Part shown: one piece after another, positions 16,732 to 24,921 of the stretch | Layout: every line of letters begins with the position of its first letter | Numbering within the stretch: the first letter of the stretch is position 1 | From: Collinsella aerofaciens | Lineage (GTDB): Bacteria > Actinomycetota > Coriobacteriia > Coriobacteriales > Coriobacteriaceae | DNA length: 64,000 nucleotides | Direction: 5' to 3' | Assembly: GCF_005845035.1 (NCBI RefSeq) | Contig: NZ_SPFO01000003.1 | Coordinates: forward strand, 62,001 to 126,000 | Made by a program: the position numbers and the translations under genes | The notes under the pieces: model-generated | Databases searched by the model: none | What the model was told of the DNA's origin: nothing | Seen by the model: the letters and a program-made list of their open reading frames with translations, nothing else

Positions 16732-17514
16732 ATGGAACCGCGATTCTTTGACACGCATTGTCACCTTGATTTGATGCTCAGCCCCGATGCTACGGCCAAT
16801 GAGTCGGCGGCATTGGGTCTGGGGCTCTTTGACTGTGGCATCGACCCATGCGACTTCGAGGCAGCAAAAAAGCGGGCCAGCCGTTACCCAAACATTATCG
16901 CGGGCGTCGGCCTCCATCCCTGGTGGCTCGCCGACGGCCGCTGCGGTCCTGCCGAAGTCAATCTGCTTTGCGAAGTTGCTGCCCAAGGGCGCTACATCGG
17001 CGAGGTGGGACTCGACTTTTCCACTCGTTTTGCTGGAAGCGAGCCGCTGCAAATACAGGCACTTGACCGGCTCTGCGATACGCTCGTGCAGCATCCTCTT
17101 ACCGGACGCGTGATATCAATTCATGCCGTTCGTTCGGCAGGAGCCGTACTGGACGTCCTCGAATCGCATGGACTACTCATCCCAAACCCCGACTCCCCCG
17201 TTATCATCTTCCACTGGTTTAGCGGTACTTCGGACGAACTCGTCCGCGCGCGCGATGCAGGCTGCTATTTTTCCGTCAACGAACGCATGCTCGCGACCAA
17301 GCGCGGTCGCGAATACGCACGACAGATCCCACTCGACCGCCTACTGCTCGAGACCGATTCACCAGCCGAACCAAACACAGAAACAAGCGCACAGTCGCTC
17401 ATCAGATCGCTCGCATGGACCTCAGAACGCATCGCCTCACTCAAAAACTGTGGCGCAAAGCACATCGAGTCGGCAGTTTTGGCAAATTCACGCTCTGTTT
17501 TTAGCCTTCGCTGA
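16732..17514 (+). CDS. TatD-family metal-dependent hydrolase
   Basis: TIM-barrel metallohydrolase of the TatD deoxyribonuclease family. It has the FDTHCHLD metal motif (6-13), GVGLHPWW, the GEVGLD glutamate block, a FHWFSG histidine block and the C-terminal LLETDSP aspartate. All ligand positions are present. 260 residues. It shares a transcription unit with tcdA. The 3' end abuts the left end of the MITE-like element, which begins 5 bases after the stop. Confidence 0.85.
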   Translation: MEPRFFDTHCHLDLMLSPDATANESAALGLGLFDCGIDPCDFEAAKKRASRYPNIIAGVGLHPWWLADGRCGPAEVNLLCEVAAQGRYIGEVGLDFSTRFAGSEPLQIQALDRLCDTLVQHPLTGRVISIHAVRSAGAVLDVLESHGLLIPNPDSPVIIFHWFSGTSDELVRARDAGCYFSVNERMLATKRGREYARQIPLDRLLLETDSPAEPNTETSAQSLIRSLAWTSERIASLKNCGAKHIESAVLANSRSVFSLR

Positions 17515-17519
17515 CCCCT

Positions 17520-17749
17520 GTGGTCAAAAAATGTCAAATATGAGTACTGCTAGCGAAATGGATACATTACTTTGAGCTTTACGACCACCAGAATAATCTA
17601 CGATTGTCCATTAACTAACACTTTTACAGTCATTCCTCCTGCATTTTCGCAAGTTTAAACCCCTCCAAACGCTTAAATCACGTCTGAAGGGGTTAATTAT
17701 GCTGCGACTAAATTAGTCACAGTACTCATATTTGGCATTTTTTGACCAC
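17520..17749. mobile_element. MITE-like element with 30-bp terminal inverted repeats
   Basis: Left terminus 17520-17549 and right terminus 17720-17749 are inverted copies matching at 29 of 30 bases, starting GTGGTCAAAAAATG and ending in its complement. The 170-bp interior is AT-rich, carries no gene and contains a smaller hairpin with CCCCT/AGGGG arms (17657-17696). No target-site duplication is clear. It lies between convergent tatD and pfkB-like genes. Confidence 0.7.
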
Positions 17750-17793
17750 CGAGTCACAGGGAGGCGCTAATGCAGCTCCCTGAGCCCGCTCGG

Positions 17794-18657
17794 CTATTCG
17801 CAAATCGGCGCTCCATGGCCCCAAGAGCCTTCCATGCCGCATACGGTCGAGGCAAACCCCGCCGCAAAGTCGAGTGCGCGCTCGATGGCCTCGGCACCAT
17901 CCTCGCCACGCTTGGCGGAATCGAGATAGCACATCAGGAACGAGGTAAGGAACGAGTCACCCGCACCCATGGTGTCCTTCATGTCTGCCACGGGTTTGGC
18001 ATGCTGCCGATAGTAACGCTCGCCGTCATAGGCAATACAGCCCTCAGCGCCAGCCGTGGCCGATACAAAACGCGGACCCAGGCTCTTCACCCATGCCAGG
18101 CGCTCGCGAATCTCATCCTCGCTCGCGGCGTCTGCCGCGCTAAAGAATGCGAAGTCAACGTAGGGAGCAATCTGCTCGTAGTACTCGTCGGTCGAATCGT
18201 CCGAGAAGTCAAACGAAACGGTAATACCCGCTGCCTTCAGCTTAGGCAGCTCGCGCTCGGTAAAGCAGTAGTTACCCGAATGGACCACATCAAACTGTTT
18301 CATATACGCCAAATCAAAACGATCGAGCACATAGCGCGCATCACCACGGATGCCGCCCTCATTGGAGCCAAGGAAAACACGGTCGCCGTTAACGACGGTC
18401 ACGCGCGCAGCACCATTCTCACCGATGAGCTGCTTGCATTTGGCTAGTTCAACGTCCTCATCCTCAAGACTCGCAATCACATGCTCGGCAGCAGCATCAT
18501 TACCAAAGATGCCCATATACGCGGAGCGCGCGGCTCCGCATTTCTTGGCATACACGGCAAAGTTCACCGCATTGCCACCCGGATACATCGTGTGAATATG
18601 CTCGTAGCGGTCGACGACGTTGTCGCCAAACCCAAGAGCATTAACGTTGAATGTCAT
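17794..18657 (-). CDS. PfkB-family sugar kinase (fructoselysine-6-kinase-like)
   Basis: Ribokinase/PfkB-fold kinase. The N-terminal GFGDNVVDRY, the substrate motif YPGGNAVNFAVYAKKCG, and the C-terminal DTMGAGDSFLTSFL with catalytic Asp are all present. The compact 287-residue form and short N-terminus resemble FrlD-type kinases of Amadori-product use, but no frlB deglycase is adjacent, so the substrate is open. The start at 18657 follows AGGGGCGG. A HAD phosphatase gene lies 60 bases upstream on the same strand. Confidence 0.8.
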   Translation of the reverse strand: MTFNVNALGFGDNVVDRYEHIHTMYPGGNAVNFAVYAKKCGAARSAYMGIFGNDAAAEHVIASLEDEDVELAKCKQLIGENGAARVTVVNGDRVFLGSNEGGIRGDARYVLDRFDLAYMKQFDVVHSGNYCFTERELPKLKAAGITVSFDFSDDSTDEYYEQIAPYVDFAFFSAADAASEDEIRERLAWVKSLGPRFVSATAGAEGCIAYDGERYYRQHAKPVADMKDTMGAGDSFLTSFLMCYLDSAKRGEDGAEAIERALDFAAGFASTVCGMEGSWGHGAPICE

Positions 18658-18717
18658 AGCACCGCCCCTCTCTTGTGCCAACGGAACCATTGTTGTGACA
18701 ACGGTACCGCCCAGGAT

Positions 18718-19377
18718 CTACGCGAGTTCCAGCAGGTCCGGCAGCCGATCGATGATCTTGTCCGCGGCATCCTGGCTAAAGCCAAAGCGCTCCTCGCGCT
18801 TGGCGATTACCGTCAGACCGGCACGCTTACCTGCGGTAATGCCATACAGAGAGTCCTCCACACAGCAACAGCGATCCGCGGGCAATCCCAAACGATCTAT
18901 AGCATGCAGATAGATATCAGGATCGGGCTTGCTGCGCTTGAACTGCTCGCCCGAGACCAAAAACTCAAAGTAATCACGAATGCCGCAGGTACCCAGCACC
19001 TCTTCGATATTGTTGAGAGGAGACGACGATGCCAGCGCAACGCGAACCCCACGTTCTTTCAGCCCCGCCAGCGTCTCGGCAACGCCGGGGTTGAGCAGTT
19101 TTCTATAGTCGCAGGAATACGCGCTCGCCCATACCTCATAGCGTGCCTCGGCAGCCTCGACGCTGAGCTTGCCCAAACCCGCACGCTCATGCCAATCGAC
19201 GAGCACCTGCTGAAAATCACGGTGCGATGAACCAACAATCGCATTAAGCTCGTCGCGCGTCACAGAAATCTGCAGGTAATCGATAAACTTCTCGAGTTCC
19301 TTTTGATAGTAAAACTCGGTGTCGACCAAAACGCCGTCCATGTCAAAGATAACGGCGTCAAACGGAAATGCGGACAC
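18718..19377 (-). CDS. HAD-superfamily phosphatase/phosphoglucomutase (subfamily IA)
   Basis: Class IA HAD hydrolase of the beta-phosphoglucomutase-like group. Motif I is DMDGVLVDTE, motif II is ALASSSP, then KRSKPDPDIY (Lys) and motif III/IV VEDSLYGITAGKRAG. I chose the GTG at 19377, preceded by AGGGAGG; the longer in-frame ATG has no ribosome site. 219 residues. It precedes the sugar kinase, so may act on a related sugar phosphate. Confidence 0.85.
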   Translation of the reverse strand: MSAFPFDAVIFDMDGVLVDTEFYYQKELEKFIDYLQISVTRDELNAIVGSSHRDFQQVLVDWHERAGLGKLSVEAAEARYEVWASAYSCDYRKLLNPGVAETLAGLKERGVRVALASSSPLNNIEEVLGTCGIRDYFEFLVSGEQFKRSKPDPDIYLHAIDRLGLPADRCCCVEDSLYGITAGKRAGLTVIAKREERFGFSQDAADKIIDRLPDLLELA

Positions 19378-19441
19378 GGCACCCTCCCTAACAAAAGGAC
19401 GCCCGCGAGCAGGCGCCCGAACCATGCATTAATCGGCGATT

Positions 19442-20284
19442 CTAACCCAGCAGCTTATCCAGCGCCACCGCAATGCCGTCTTCGTTGTTATTGGCGGTCA
19501 CCATCTGGGCCACGGCCTTAACCTCGTCGACCGCGTTGCCCATGGCAACACCAGTGCCGGCCCACTCAATCATGGACTTGTCGTTCTGGCCGTCACCAAA
19601 CGATACGACCTCGCTGGCATCGATACCCAACTTGGACAGGGAGCCCTCGAGCGCGCGAGCCTTATCGATGCCGGGCGCCGTAAACTCAAAGTACCAGTCG
19701 GCCGTAAACATACCCGAAAGCGTCTGAGTAAAGGGCGCGTACATCTCCTCGTGATGCGCTTGCAGATAGGCCGGGTCTCCCGCGGTGAGCAATTTGTCCA
19801 CCGGATAGGCATCTACAACCTCATGGAGGCTCTCGACCTCACGGATCTTAAGGTCGCACGCATCGCGCTCGTATTTGACGATATTCTTCTGCGAACCGTC
19901 CGGCAGTGTGATCATGCAGCGATACGAGTCCACGACGTGCAGGTCCCGACCGAGCGAGATCATGGGAATCACGTCAAAGTTGCGCAGGTGATCGAGCAGA
20001 CGATGCAATTCGTCGACCGGCATGGCCTGGTCAAACAGTACCTCGTCGGTCTGGGCATCGACTACGTGTGCACCGTTAAAGGCCACGAGCAGGCCATCAT
20101 GATTGTGTAGGTCGAGCTCCTGACCAAGGGCGCGAAGGCCCCATGCAGGACGGCCCGAAGCCAGAATGAGCTTGATGCCCGATTCCTGTGCCGCGAGCAG
20201 CTTCTCGCGCGTACGCGGGCTGATGACCTTTTGGTCGTTGGTAAGCGTACCGTCGATATCCATTGCGATGGCTTTGATTGCCAT
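19442..20284 (-). CDS. Cof-type HAD-IIB phosphatase
   Basis: Cof/YidA-like sugar-phosphate phosphatase. DIDGTLTNDQ (motif I), LILASGRP (motif II) and FGDGQNDKSMIEWAGTGVAMGNA (motif IV) flank a type IIB cap domain. The start at 20284 follows AGGGAGG; 280 residues, normal length. Substrate is not predictable. Third of a run of minus-strand genes concerned with sugar phosphates. Confidence 0.87.
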   Translation of the reverse strand: MAIKAIAMDIDGTLTNDQKVISPRTREKLLAAQESGIKLILASGRPAWGLRALGQELDLHNHDGLLVAFNGAHVVDAQTDEVLFDQAMPVDELHRLLDHLRNFDVIPMISLGRDLHVVDSYRCMITLPDGSQKNIVKYERDACDLKIREVESLHEVVDAYPVDKLLTAGDPAYLQAHHEEMYAPFTQTLSGMFTADWYFEFTAPGIDKARALEGSLSKLGIDASEVVSFGDGQNDKSMIEWAGTGVAMGNAVDEVKAVAQMVTANNNEDGIAVALDKLLG

Positions 20285-20433
20285 ATATGCCTCCCTGTCA
20301 TTGAACAGCCTTGTCTGAGCCATCATACAGAACACCCGCGGCGGCGCTGTTTGCAACGGGAAAAATGTCATATTGTCCCGAACATGAACGGCGCGTGGTC
20401 GTGAAGCTTTATCGCTCAGGTCAAATACGTCTG

Positions 20434-21108
20434 CTAGCGACGCTCATCCGTCGGTGCGCCCTCGACGATCGCGATGCCCGCCGATGCACCCAACGCGCTG
20501 GCGCCGGCCTCGATGAATGCGCAAGCCTCTTCATAATTATGGATACCGCCCGCAGCCTTGATTGCCACGGCATCGCCGAGCACCTCGTGCATCAGCCGCA
20601 CGTCCTCGAGCTTAGCACCGCCATAGCTTCTGCCGGTCGATGTCTTAAGGAATCCCGGCTTAGCCTCCAGCGCAATCTCACAGACGCGACGCTTGGCGAC
20701 ATCGTCGCCGTCCAGCTTGCACATCTCGACGATCACCTTGTCAGTGATGCCATGTGCGCGACAAAAATCAGCGACGGCAGTCATCTCGCGCTCGATGGCA
20801 ACAAAATCGCGGTTCTCGACCGACTCCTGATTCAAAACGTAGTCAATCTCGGTAAAGCCGCGCGCAGCGTATTCCTCAAACCTCGCAAGCTTCTCCTCAA
20901 GCGTCATAGTGCCCTGGGGAAAGTCGATAGCGCCGGCAAGGATGATGTCAGAGTCCTCGAGCATGGCGCGACCCGTCTCGTACTCCTGCAGGTTCGCAAA
21001 TACGCAGCGGAAGTTGTACCTTAACGCCTTCTCGACATACTGCTCAAACGTGTCCTCGGGGGCATCGATATAGTCGATGTATTTACTGATGGGTTTGGCA
21101 AACGTCAT
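20434..21108 (-). CDS. deoC: deoxyribose-phosphate aldolase
   Basis: Cleaves 2-deoxyribose 5-phosphate to glyceraldehyde 3-phosphate and acetaldehyde in nucleoside salvage. The Schiff-base lysine is in PGFLKTSTG, the second lysine in AIKAAGG. The 224-residue length is typical. Ribosome site GGAGG. An operator-like palindrome lies about 120 bases upstream. Confidence 0.92.
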   Translation of the reverse strand: MTFAKPISKYIDYIDAPEDTFEQYVEKALRYNFRCVFANLQEYETGRAMLEDSDIILAGAIDFPQGTMTLEEKLARFEEYAARGFTEIDYVLNQESVENRDFVAIEREMTAVADFCRAHGITDKVIVEMCKLDGDDVAKRRVCEIALEAKPGFLKTSTGRSYGGAKLEDVRLMHEVLGDAVAIKAAGGIHNYEEACAFIEAGASALGASAGIAIVEGAPTDERR

Positions 21109-21227
21109 GCTGGGCCTCCTTGTTCAGGACCGACAACCAATCCGTGGGTTCACGCGAAAAACCACGTTCAATGTACGCCCGACATGCAAGGACAGCGTCC
21201 GCATTCCGACAAGTGGTATGAAATTAG

Positions 21228-21247
21228 CCGTAAACGTATATTTACGG
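21228..21247. promoter_or_regulatory. operator-like palindrome upstream of deoC
   Basis: Perfect 7-bp arms CCGTAAA and TTTACGG separated by 6 bases. No other gene start is near. The binding protein is unknown. Confidence 0.45.
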
Positions 21248-21326
21248 ACAGCGAATGGCACCGCACGCGGATGCCGACAGCAAGACATCCCCCCCTCAAT
21301 ACACCCTCATGCCCATTTAAATAGCA

Positions 21327-21358
21327 AGGGGCCCGTATCTGTTGGGATACGGGCCCCT
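21327..21358. terminator. terminator accompanying the displaced pgi 3' end
   Basis: A 13-bp stem (21327-21339 with 21346-21358) flanked by T-rich sequence. Near-copy of the terminator at 24828-24859 beyond pgi. Confidence 0.8.
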
Positions 21359-21388
21359 TTCGGCCATGACCCATCTCAGCAACAAAGG

Positions 21389-21418
21389 CTACTTGCGGTG
21401 AGCGCGGTAGAACTCGAT
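21389..21418 (-). repeat. duplicated pgi 3' end, candidate attL
   Basis: On the minus strand it encodes IEFYRAHRK-stop, identical in protein to the end of pgi at 24892-24921 (27 of 30 bases; the three differences are synonymous). A pgi-type terminator follows it at the same distance as in pgi. Best explained as the original gene end displaced by insertion of the 3.4-kb island. Confidence 0.75.
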
Positions 21419-21881
21419 CGCACCATCTTATCCGAGCCGGGGCACGTTCGCATAGCGTGGCGCGTGACGGTTGCAAAACCACTCCATTTGAAACAAAGGA
21501 AAAAAAGTACTTGCAAAGACGCGTTCCGACATATAAGTTGATAAAAGACCGCCGTTGCGGTTTTAAGTAGATCGAGCATATGAAGTTTGAGTTTTAGCGT
21601 GTAAGAGAAGGAAGATCGGCAAAGTACAACCCCAAACGCAATGACAACTTAATGAGGTAACTGCCACATGTGAGGCACCCAGGGCATTGCTGTCTCGATT
21701 TTGAGCACGATGCCTTCCGCCTTGCATGGGCCGTTCCATCCCGCCCCTGCAGCAACTGCCTCACGGGCTCATTGAAAACCGCATAGCACCCCAACGTCAG
21801 CACATCACCCACGGCAAGCACATCACTCACGACAACCAACACATCAACAAACAGCACGAACATCAACCGATTGGAGAAGCT
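21419..21881. other. gene-free left part of the island
   Basis: No convincing gene. It is AT-richer near 21480-21600, with a small GC hairpin followed by TTTT near 21545-21563. From about 21790 to 21875 it becomes a CA-rich, guanine-poor stretch with repeated ACATCA-like words before the first island gene. It may hold a promoter, transfer origin or recombination site, but I cannot point to one. Confidence 0.4.
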
Positions 21882-22772
21882 ATGACAAACCACCACGCTG
21901 AAGACGGCGATAAGAAAAGCATTCTGGATGCCCGCATTGAGCGAGCATATGCAAACGAATATGACGCCGCCTTTGCCGCCGCGACCATCAAGAACTACGC
22001 GTCGCTACCGCTCGCGACGATCTTGGCCGACCACCCTCAACTGCTGAAGCGCTGCACAAAGATCATGGGCGACCCCGACATTCGCAAGCTGACAGACCCC
22101 TATGCCCCAAAACGCGACAACGATTCGTACGTTCTTACCGTAGGCTGCCTAGCCCATATGCTTACGGCGCTCGACACGAAACTCAAGCTCGAATGGGAAC
22201 CCGACGAGCGTCATGAACTCGAAAGCAAGCGGAACACCCTGCGCACCGCACTGTTCCTTCCGTTGGACGGCCTCAAGCGCTGCAACGTCGAGCTCAATAC
22301 ACAGGCGCGGCAAAAGCCCGGGACCACGGGGCAGAAAACTCCAAGACCCCATGCGGCCATCGTCGACCGCAACCGATATAACCGCATGACCGCGCACTTT
22401 TCTGCCGAGGGAGTAGCCATAAGGACGCTGATCGACCTGCTGTGCCTCCTGAGCATCAACGAGCTATTTGAGGGCTATCTCGCCCTTGTTCCCGCGACGG
22501 CACCCAAGTCGGTAGCAAAGATCATCGAAACCTGCAGACGCCAGTTTGAGCGCCATCGCAATGGCAGCGAGATGAACGCCAGCATCGCGCAGTACTACGC
22601 GGCTCATTACAAAAATGACGGATGTGCCCCTGTCGAGCATCAGCTGCGGCTCGCCTACACCACGCCCGTCGCAACGCTCCATCGCTTTGGAGCCCTTGGC
22701 GCTTGCGAGCCGCACGAACAGGCAGCCTGCCCCACAACCGAGCTCGATTTCAGGCTCGGACGAACCCTGTAG
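21882..22772 (+). CDS. unknown island protein 1
   Basis: Not recognised. Start at 21882 behind GGAGAAG; 296 residues, mostly helical by composition, charged, with no signal peptide or clear membrane segment. A hydrophobic helical segment (RTLIDLLCLLSINELFEGYL) falls near residue 190-210. It is the first gene of the three-gene plus-strand unit and lies 63 bases before the ClpP-like gene. A longer in-frame reading from 21726 lacks a ribosome site. Confidence 0.65.
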   Translation: MTNHHAEDGDKKSILDARIERAYANEYDAAFAAATIKNYASLPLATILADHPQLLKRCTKIMGDPDIRKLTDPYAPKRDNDSYVLTVGCLAHMLTALDTKLKLEWEPDERHELESKRNTLRTALFLPLDGLKRCNVELNTQARQKPGTTGQKTPRPHAAIVDRNRYNRMTAHFSAEGVAIRTLIDLLCLLSINELFEGYLALVPATAPKSVAKIIETCRRQFERHRNGSEMNASIAQYYAAHYKNDGCAPVEHQLRLAYTTPVATLHRFGALGACEPHEQAACPTTELDFRLGRTL

Positions 22773-22835
22773 CCCGCCAGCCCCTCCGCGGGCAGCGACT
22801 CTATTCCACAACACCACCAACAGAAAGGAGTCCTC

Positions 22836-23453
22836 ATGGACACCAATCATTCCCCCATCATCAGCCCCCTCACCATGCGTGAATCCGCCCGAGGTATCAC
22901 GCTCACCAGCATTTACGATGAGATGCTCGCCCGTCGCGAGCTCTCCGTCATGGGAAACATCGAAACCCCGATGGCCCACGACCTATGCCAGCAGATCCGC
23001 CTGCTCGATGCCACCGACCCCAGCCGTCCCATCACCATATTTGTCGCCAGCGCCGGCGGAAGCGTGCGATCGGGTCTTGCGATCTATGACGCCATGCGCC
23101 TCGCATCGTGCCCCATCCGCACCGTCTGCCTGGAATTCGCCGCATCCATGGGCGCCGTGATCTTTATGGGCGGCGACGATCGCCGTATGGCGCCCCATGC
23201 AGAGCTCATGATTCACGACCCGCTGATCCCCCAGGGGGCAGGCGGCTCGGCACTTGCGCTGCAGGAAACCAGCCGGCGTCTCATGCAGACCCGCAAGACC
23301 CTCACGCAAATCCTCTCGGACCGCAGCGGCCTCACGCCCAAGCGCATCCAGTCCCTCACTGCAAAAGACACCTACCTTTCGGCCGAGCGCGCCGTCGAGC
23401 TCGGCTTTGCCCACGAAATCCTCTCGACCACCAAGGAGGTCGCCCATGTCTAA
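22836..23453 (+). CDS. ClpP-like serine protease of the island
   Basis: Crotonase-fold Clp protease family, 205 residues. The catalytic triad can be placed: Ser104 in FAASMGAVIF, His127 in LMIHDPL, Asp178 in AKDTYLSAERAVELG. The SAGGSVRSGLAIYDAM segment is the usual oligomer/handle region. Housekeeping ClpP is normally encoded elsewhere beside clpX; this copy is more like those of phages and conjugative elements. Ribosome site AAAGGAG. It overlaps the ATPase gene by 8 bases, so the two are translationally coupled. Confidence 0.8.
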   Translation: MDTNHSPIISPLTMRESARGITLTSIYDEMLARRELSVMGNIETPMAHDLCQQIRLLDATDPSRPITIFVASAGGSVRSGLAIYDAMRLASCPIRTVCLEFAASMGAVIFMGGDDRRMAPHAELMIHDPLIPQGAGGSALALQETSRRLMQTRKTLTQILSDRSGLTPKRIQSLTAKDTYLSAERAVELGFAHEILSTTKEVAHV

Positions 23454-24750
23454 CCTCGCCAGCCGCCTCGCCGCATCTGAGTCCGCATCGTCCACCATCC
23501 TCGCCAAAGATCGAACGCTTTCCTGCGACACCCGCCAAACGGGACTCAACAACAATGCACTTGTGATCGGCCCCTCGGGAGCCGGCAAGACCCGAAACGT
23601 CCTCAAGCCCAACCTGCTGCAAATGAACGCAAGCTACATCGTGCTCGACACCAAAGGCACGCTCTGTCGCGAAGTGGGGCCCGTGCTGGCAGCCCACGGT
23701 TACCGCGTGCAATGTCTCAACTTCGCCGACCTCAACACCGTCCCGGCCCTTGCGCCCGGCATCGAGCGCTGCGGCTACAACCCCCTGAGGCACATTCGCC
23801 GCAAGGCGGACGGCAGGCCCAACCAGCAGGACATCCTCTCGGTGGCAAAGGCCATCTGCCCCATCGAGGACAACAACCAGCCTTTTTGGGATCATGCGGC
23901 GGCAAACCTGCTGTCGTGTCTTATCGCCTACGTCACCGAACAGCTACCCGCCGACGAGCAGACGATCAGCTCGGTCATCAAGCTGATCGAGCACCTGCAG
24001 GACGGTGCCACGGCCCGATTGTTTGACGATCTGATCACGACCGACCCCCAAAGCTATGCCCTCTCGCTATGGCGGCGCTACGCCATTACGCAAAATGCCG
24101 AGCGCATGCACGCGAGCATCGTCGGCATCCTTGCCGAAAAGGTCATGTGTCTGGGATTCGACGGTGCGGCACAGCTCTATCGTGAGTGCCATCAGGTGGA
24201 CTTCGCTTCCATGGGACACACCCCCTGCGCCCTGTTTGTAACCGTAAGCGATATTGACCGCAATCTCGATCCGCTGACCGGCCTCTTTATTTCGCAGGCG
24301 TTTATGGGCCTCATTCGTGAGGCCGATAGGCAGCCCGACGGCAGCCTGCCCGTGCCCGTGCGCTTTATGCTCGATGACTTCGCAAATCTGCAGATCCCCC
24401 AGATCGACAACGTGCTCTCGATTATCCGAAGCCGCAACATCTGGGCAACGCTGCTATTGCAGTCGACCAATCAGCTCGATGCGCTCTATGGCGAGGCACG
24501 CGCACGCTCCATCATGGGCAACTGCGACACGCATCTGGTGCTGGCGTTCCAGGATCCCGAGAGCGCCCGGGTGTTTTCCGACCGCGCCGACGCGCTGCCC
24601 AGCACGCTCATGGCGACGCCGATTGATCGCTCGTGGCTCTTTGTACGCGGTCGCACTCCCGAACAGGTCGAGCGCTTTAGGCTCGAAGACCATCCGCTCT
24701 ACGGGGAGCTGCCCGAGGCGCAGCGAGGCCATGCGGAGGCCGAGATCTAG
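23446..24750 (+). CDS. VirD4/TraG-like ATPase of the island
   Basis: Type IV coupling-protein superfamily ATPase. Walker A is GPSGAGKT (42-49), followed by NASYIVLDTKGTL. Walker B is RFMLDDFANL with Asp310/Asp311, then the sensor LLLQSTNQLDALYG, a T4CP signature. At 434 residues it lacks the N-terminal transmembrane anchor of full-length coupling proteins, so is probably soluble. It starts inside the ClpP-like gene (ATG 23446). No relaxase or mating-channel genes are in the window, so a role in conjugation would need partners elsewhere. A defence or protein-handling role with the protease is an alternative. Confidence 0.8.
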   Translation: MSNLASRLAASESASSTILAKDRTLSCDTRQTGLNNNALVIGPSGAGKTRNVLKPNLLQMNASYIVLDTKGTLCREVGPVLAAHGYRVQCLNFADLNTVPALAPGIERCGYNPLRHIRRKADGRPNQQDILSVAKAICPIEDNNQPFWDHAAANLLSCLIAYVTEQLPADEQTISSVIKLIEHLQDGATARLFDDLITTDPQSYALSLWRRYAITQNAERMHASIVGILAEKVMCLGFDGAAQLYRECHQVDFASMGHTPCALFVTVSDIDRNLDPLTGLFISQAFMGLIREADRQPDGSLPVPVRFMLDDFANLQIPQIDNVLSIIRSRNIWATLLLQSTNQLDALYGEARARSIMGNCDTHLVLAFQDPESARVFSDRADALPSTLMATPIDRSWLFVRGRTPEQVERFRLEDHPLYGELPEAQRGHAEAEI

Positions 24751-24827
24751 ACGCAGGGTTCTCGCAGCGCGCGACGCCCCGGCGATGTTCCACAAAGGCC
24801 GTGCGCCCCGGGACCACGGCAAAGCAA

Positions 24828-24859
24828 AGGGGCCCGCATCCGATAGGATACGGGCCCCT
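24828..24859. terminator. terminator of pgi
   Basis: 13-bp stem (24828-24840 with 24847-24859), 32 bases beyond the pgi stop on the minus strand. It also lies after the island ATPase on the plus strand. Paralogous to 21327-21358. Confidence 0.8.
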
Positions 24860-24891
24860 GACTATAAGGCGCGATGCGTTAACAGCAGCGA

Positions 24892-24921
24892 CTACTTGCG
24901 ATGCGCGCGATAGAACTCGAT
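24892..24921 (-). repeat. pgi 3' end, candidate attR
   Basis: Last ten codons of pgi including the stop. Direct repeat of 21389-21418 with three synonymous differences. If the island integrated here, this copy came with the element and restores the gene. Confidence 0.7.
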
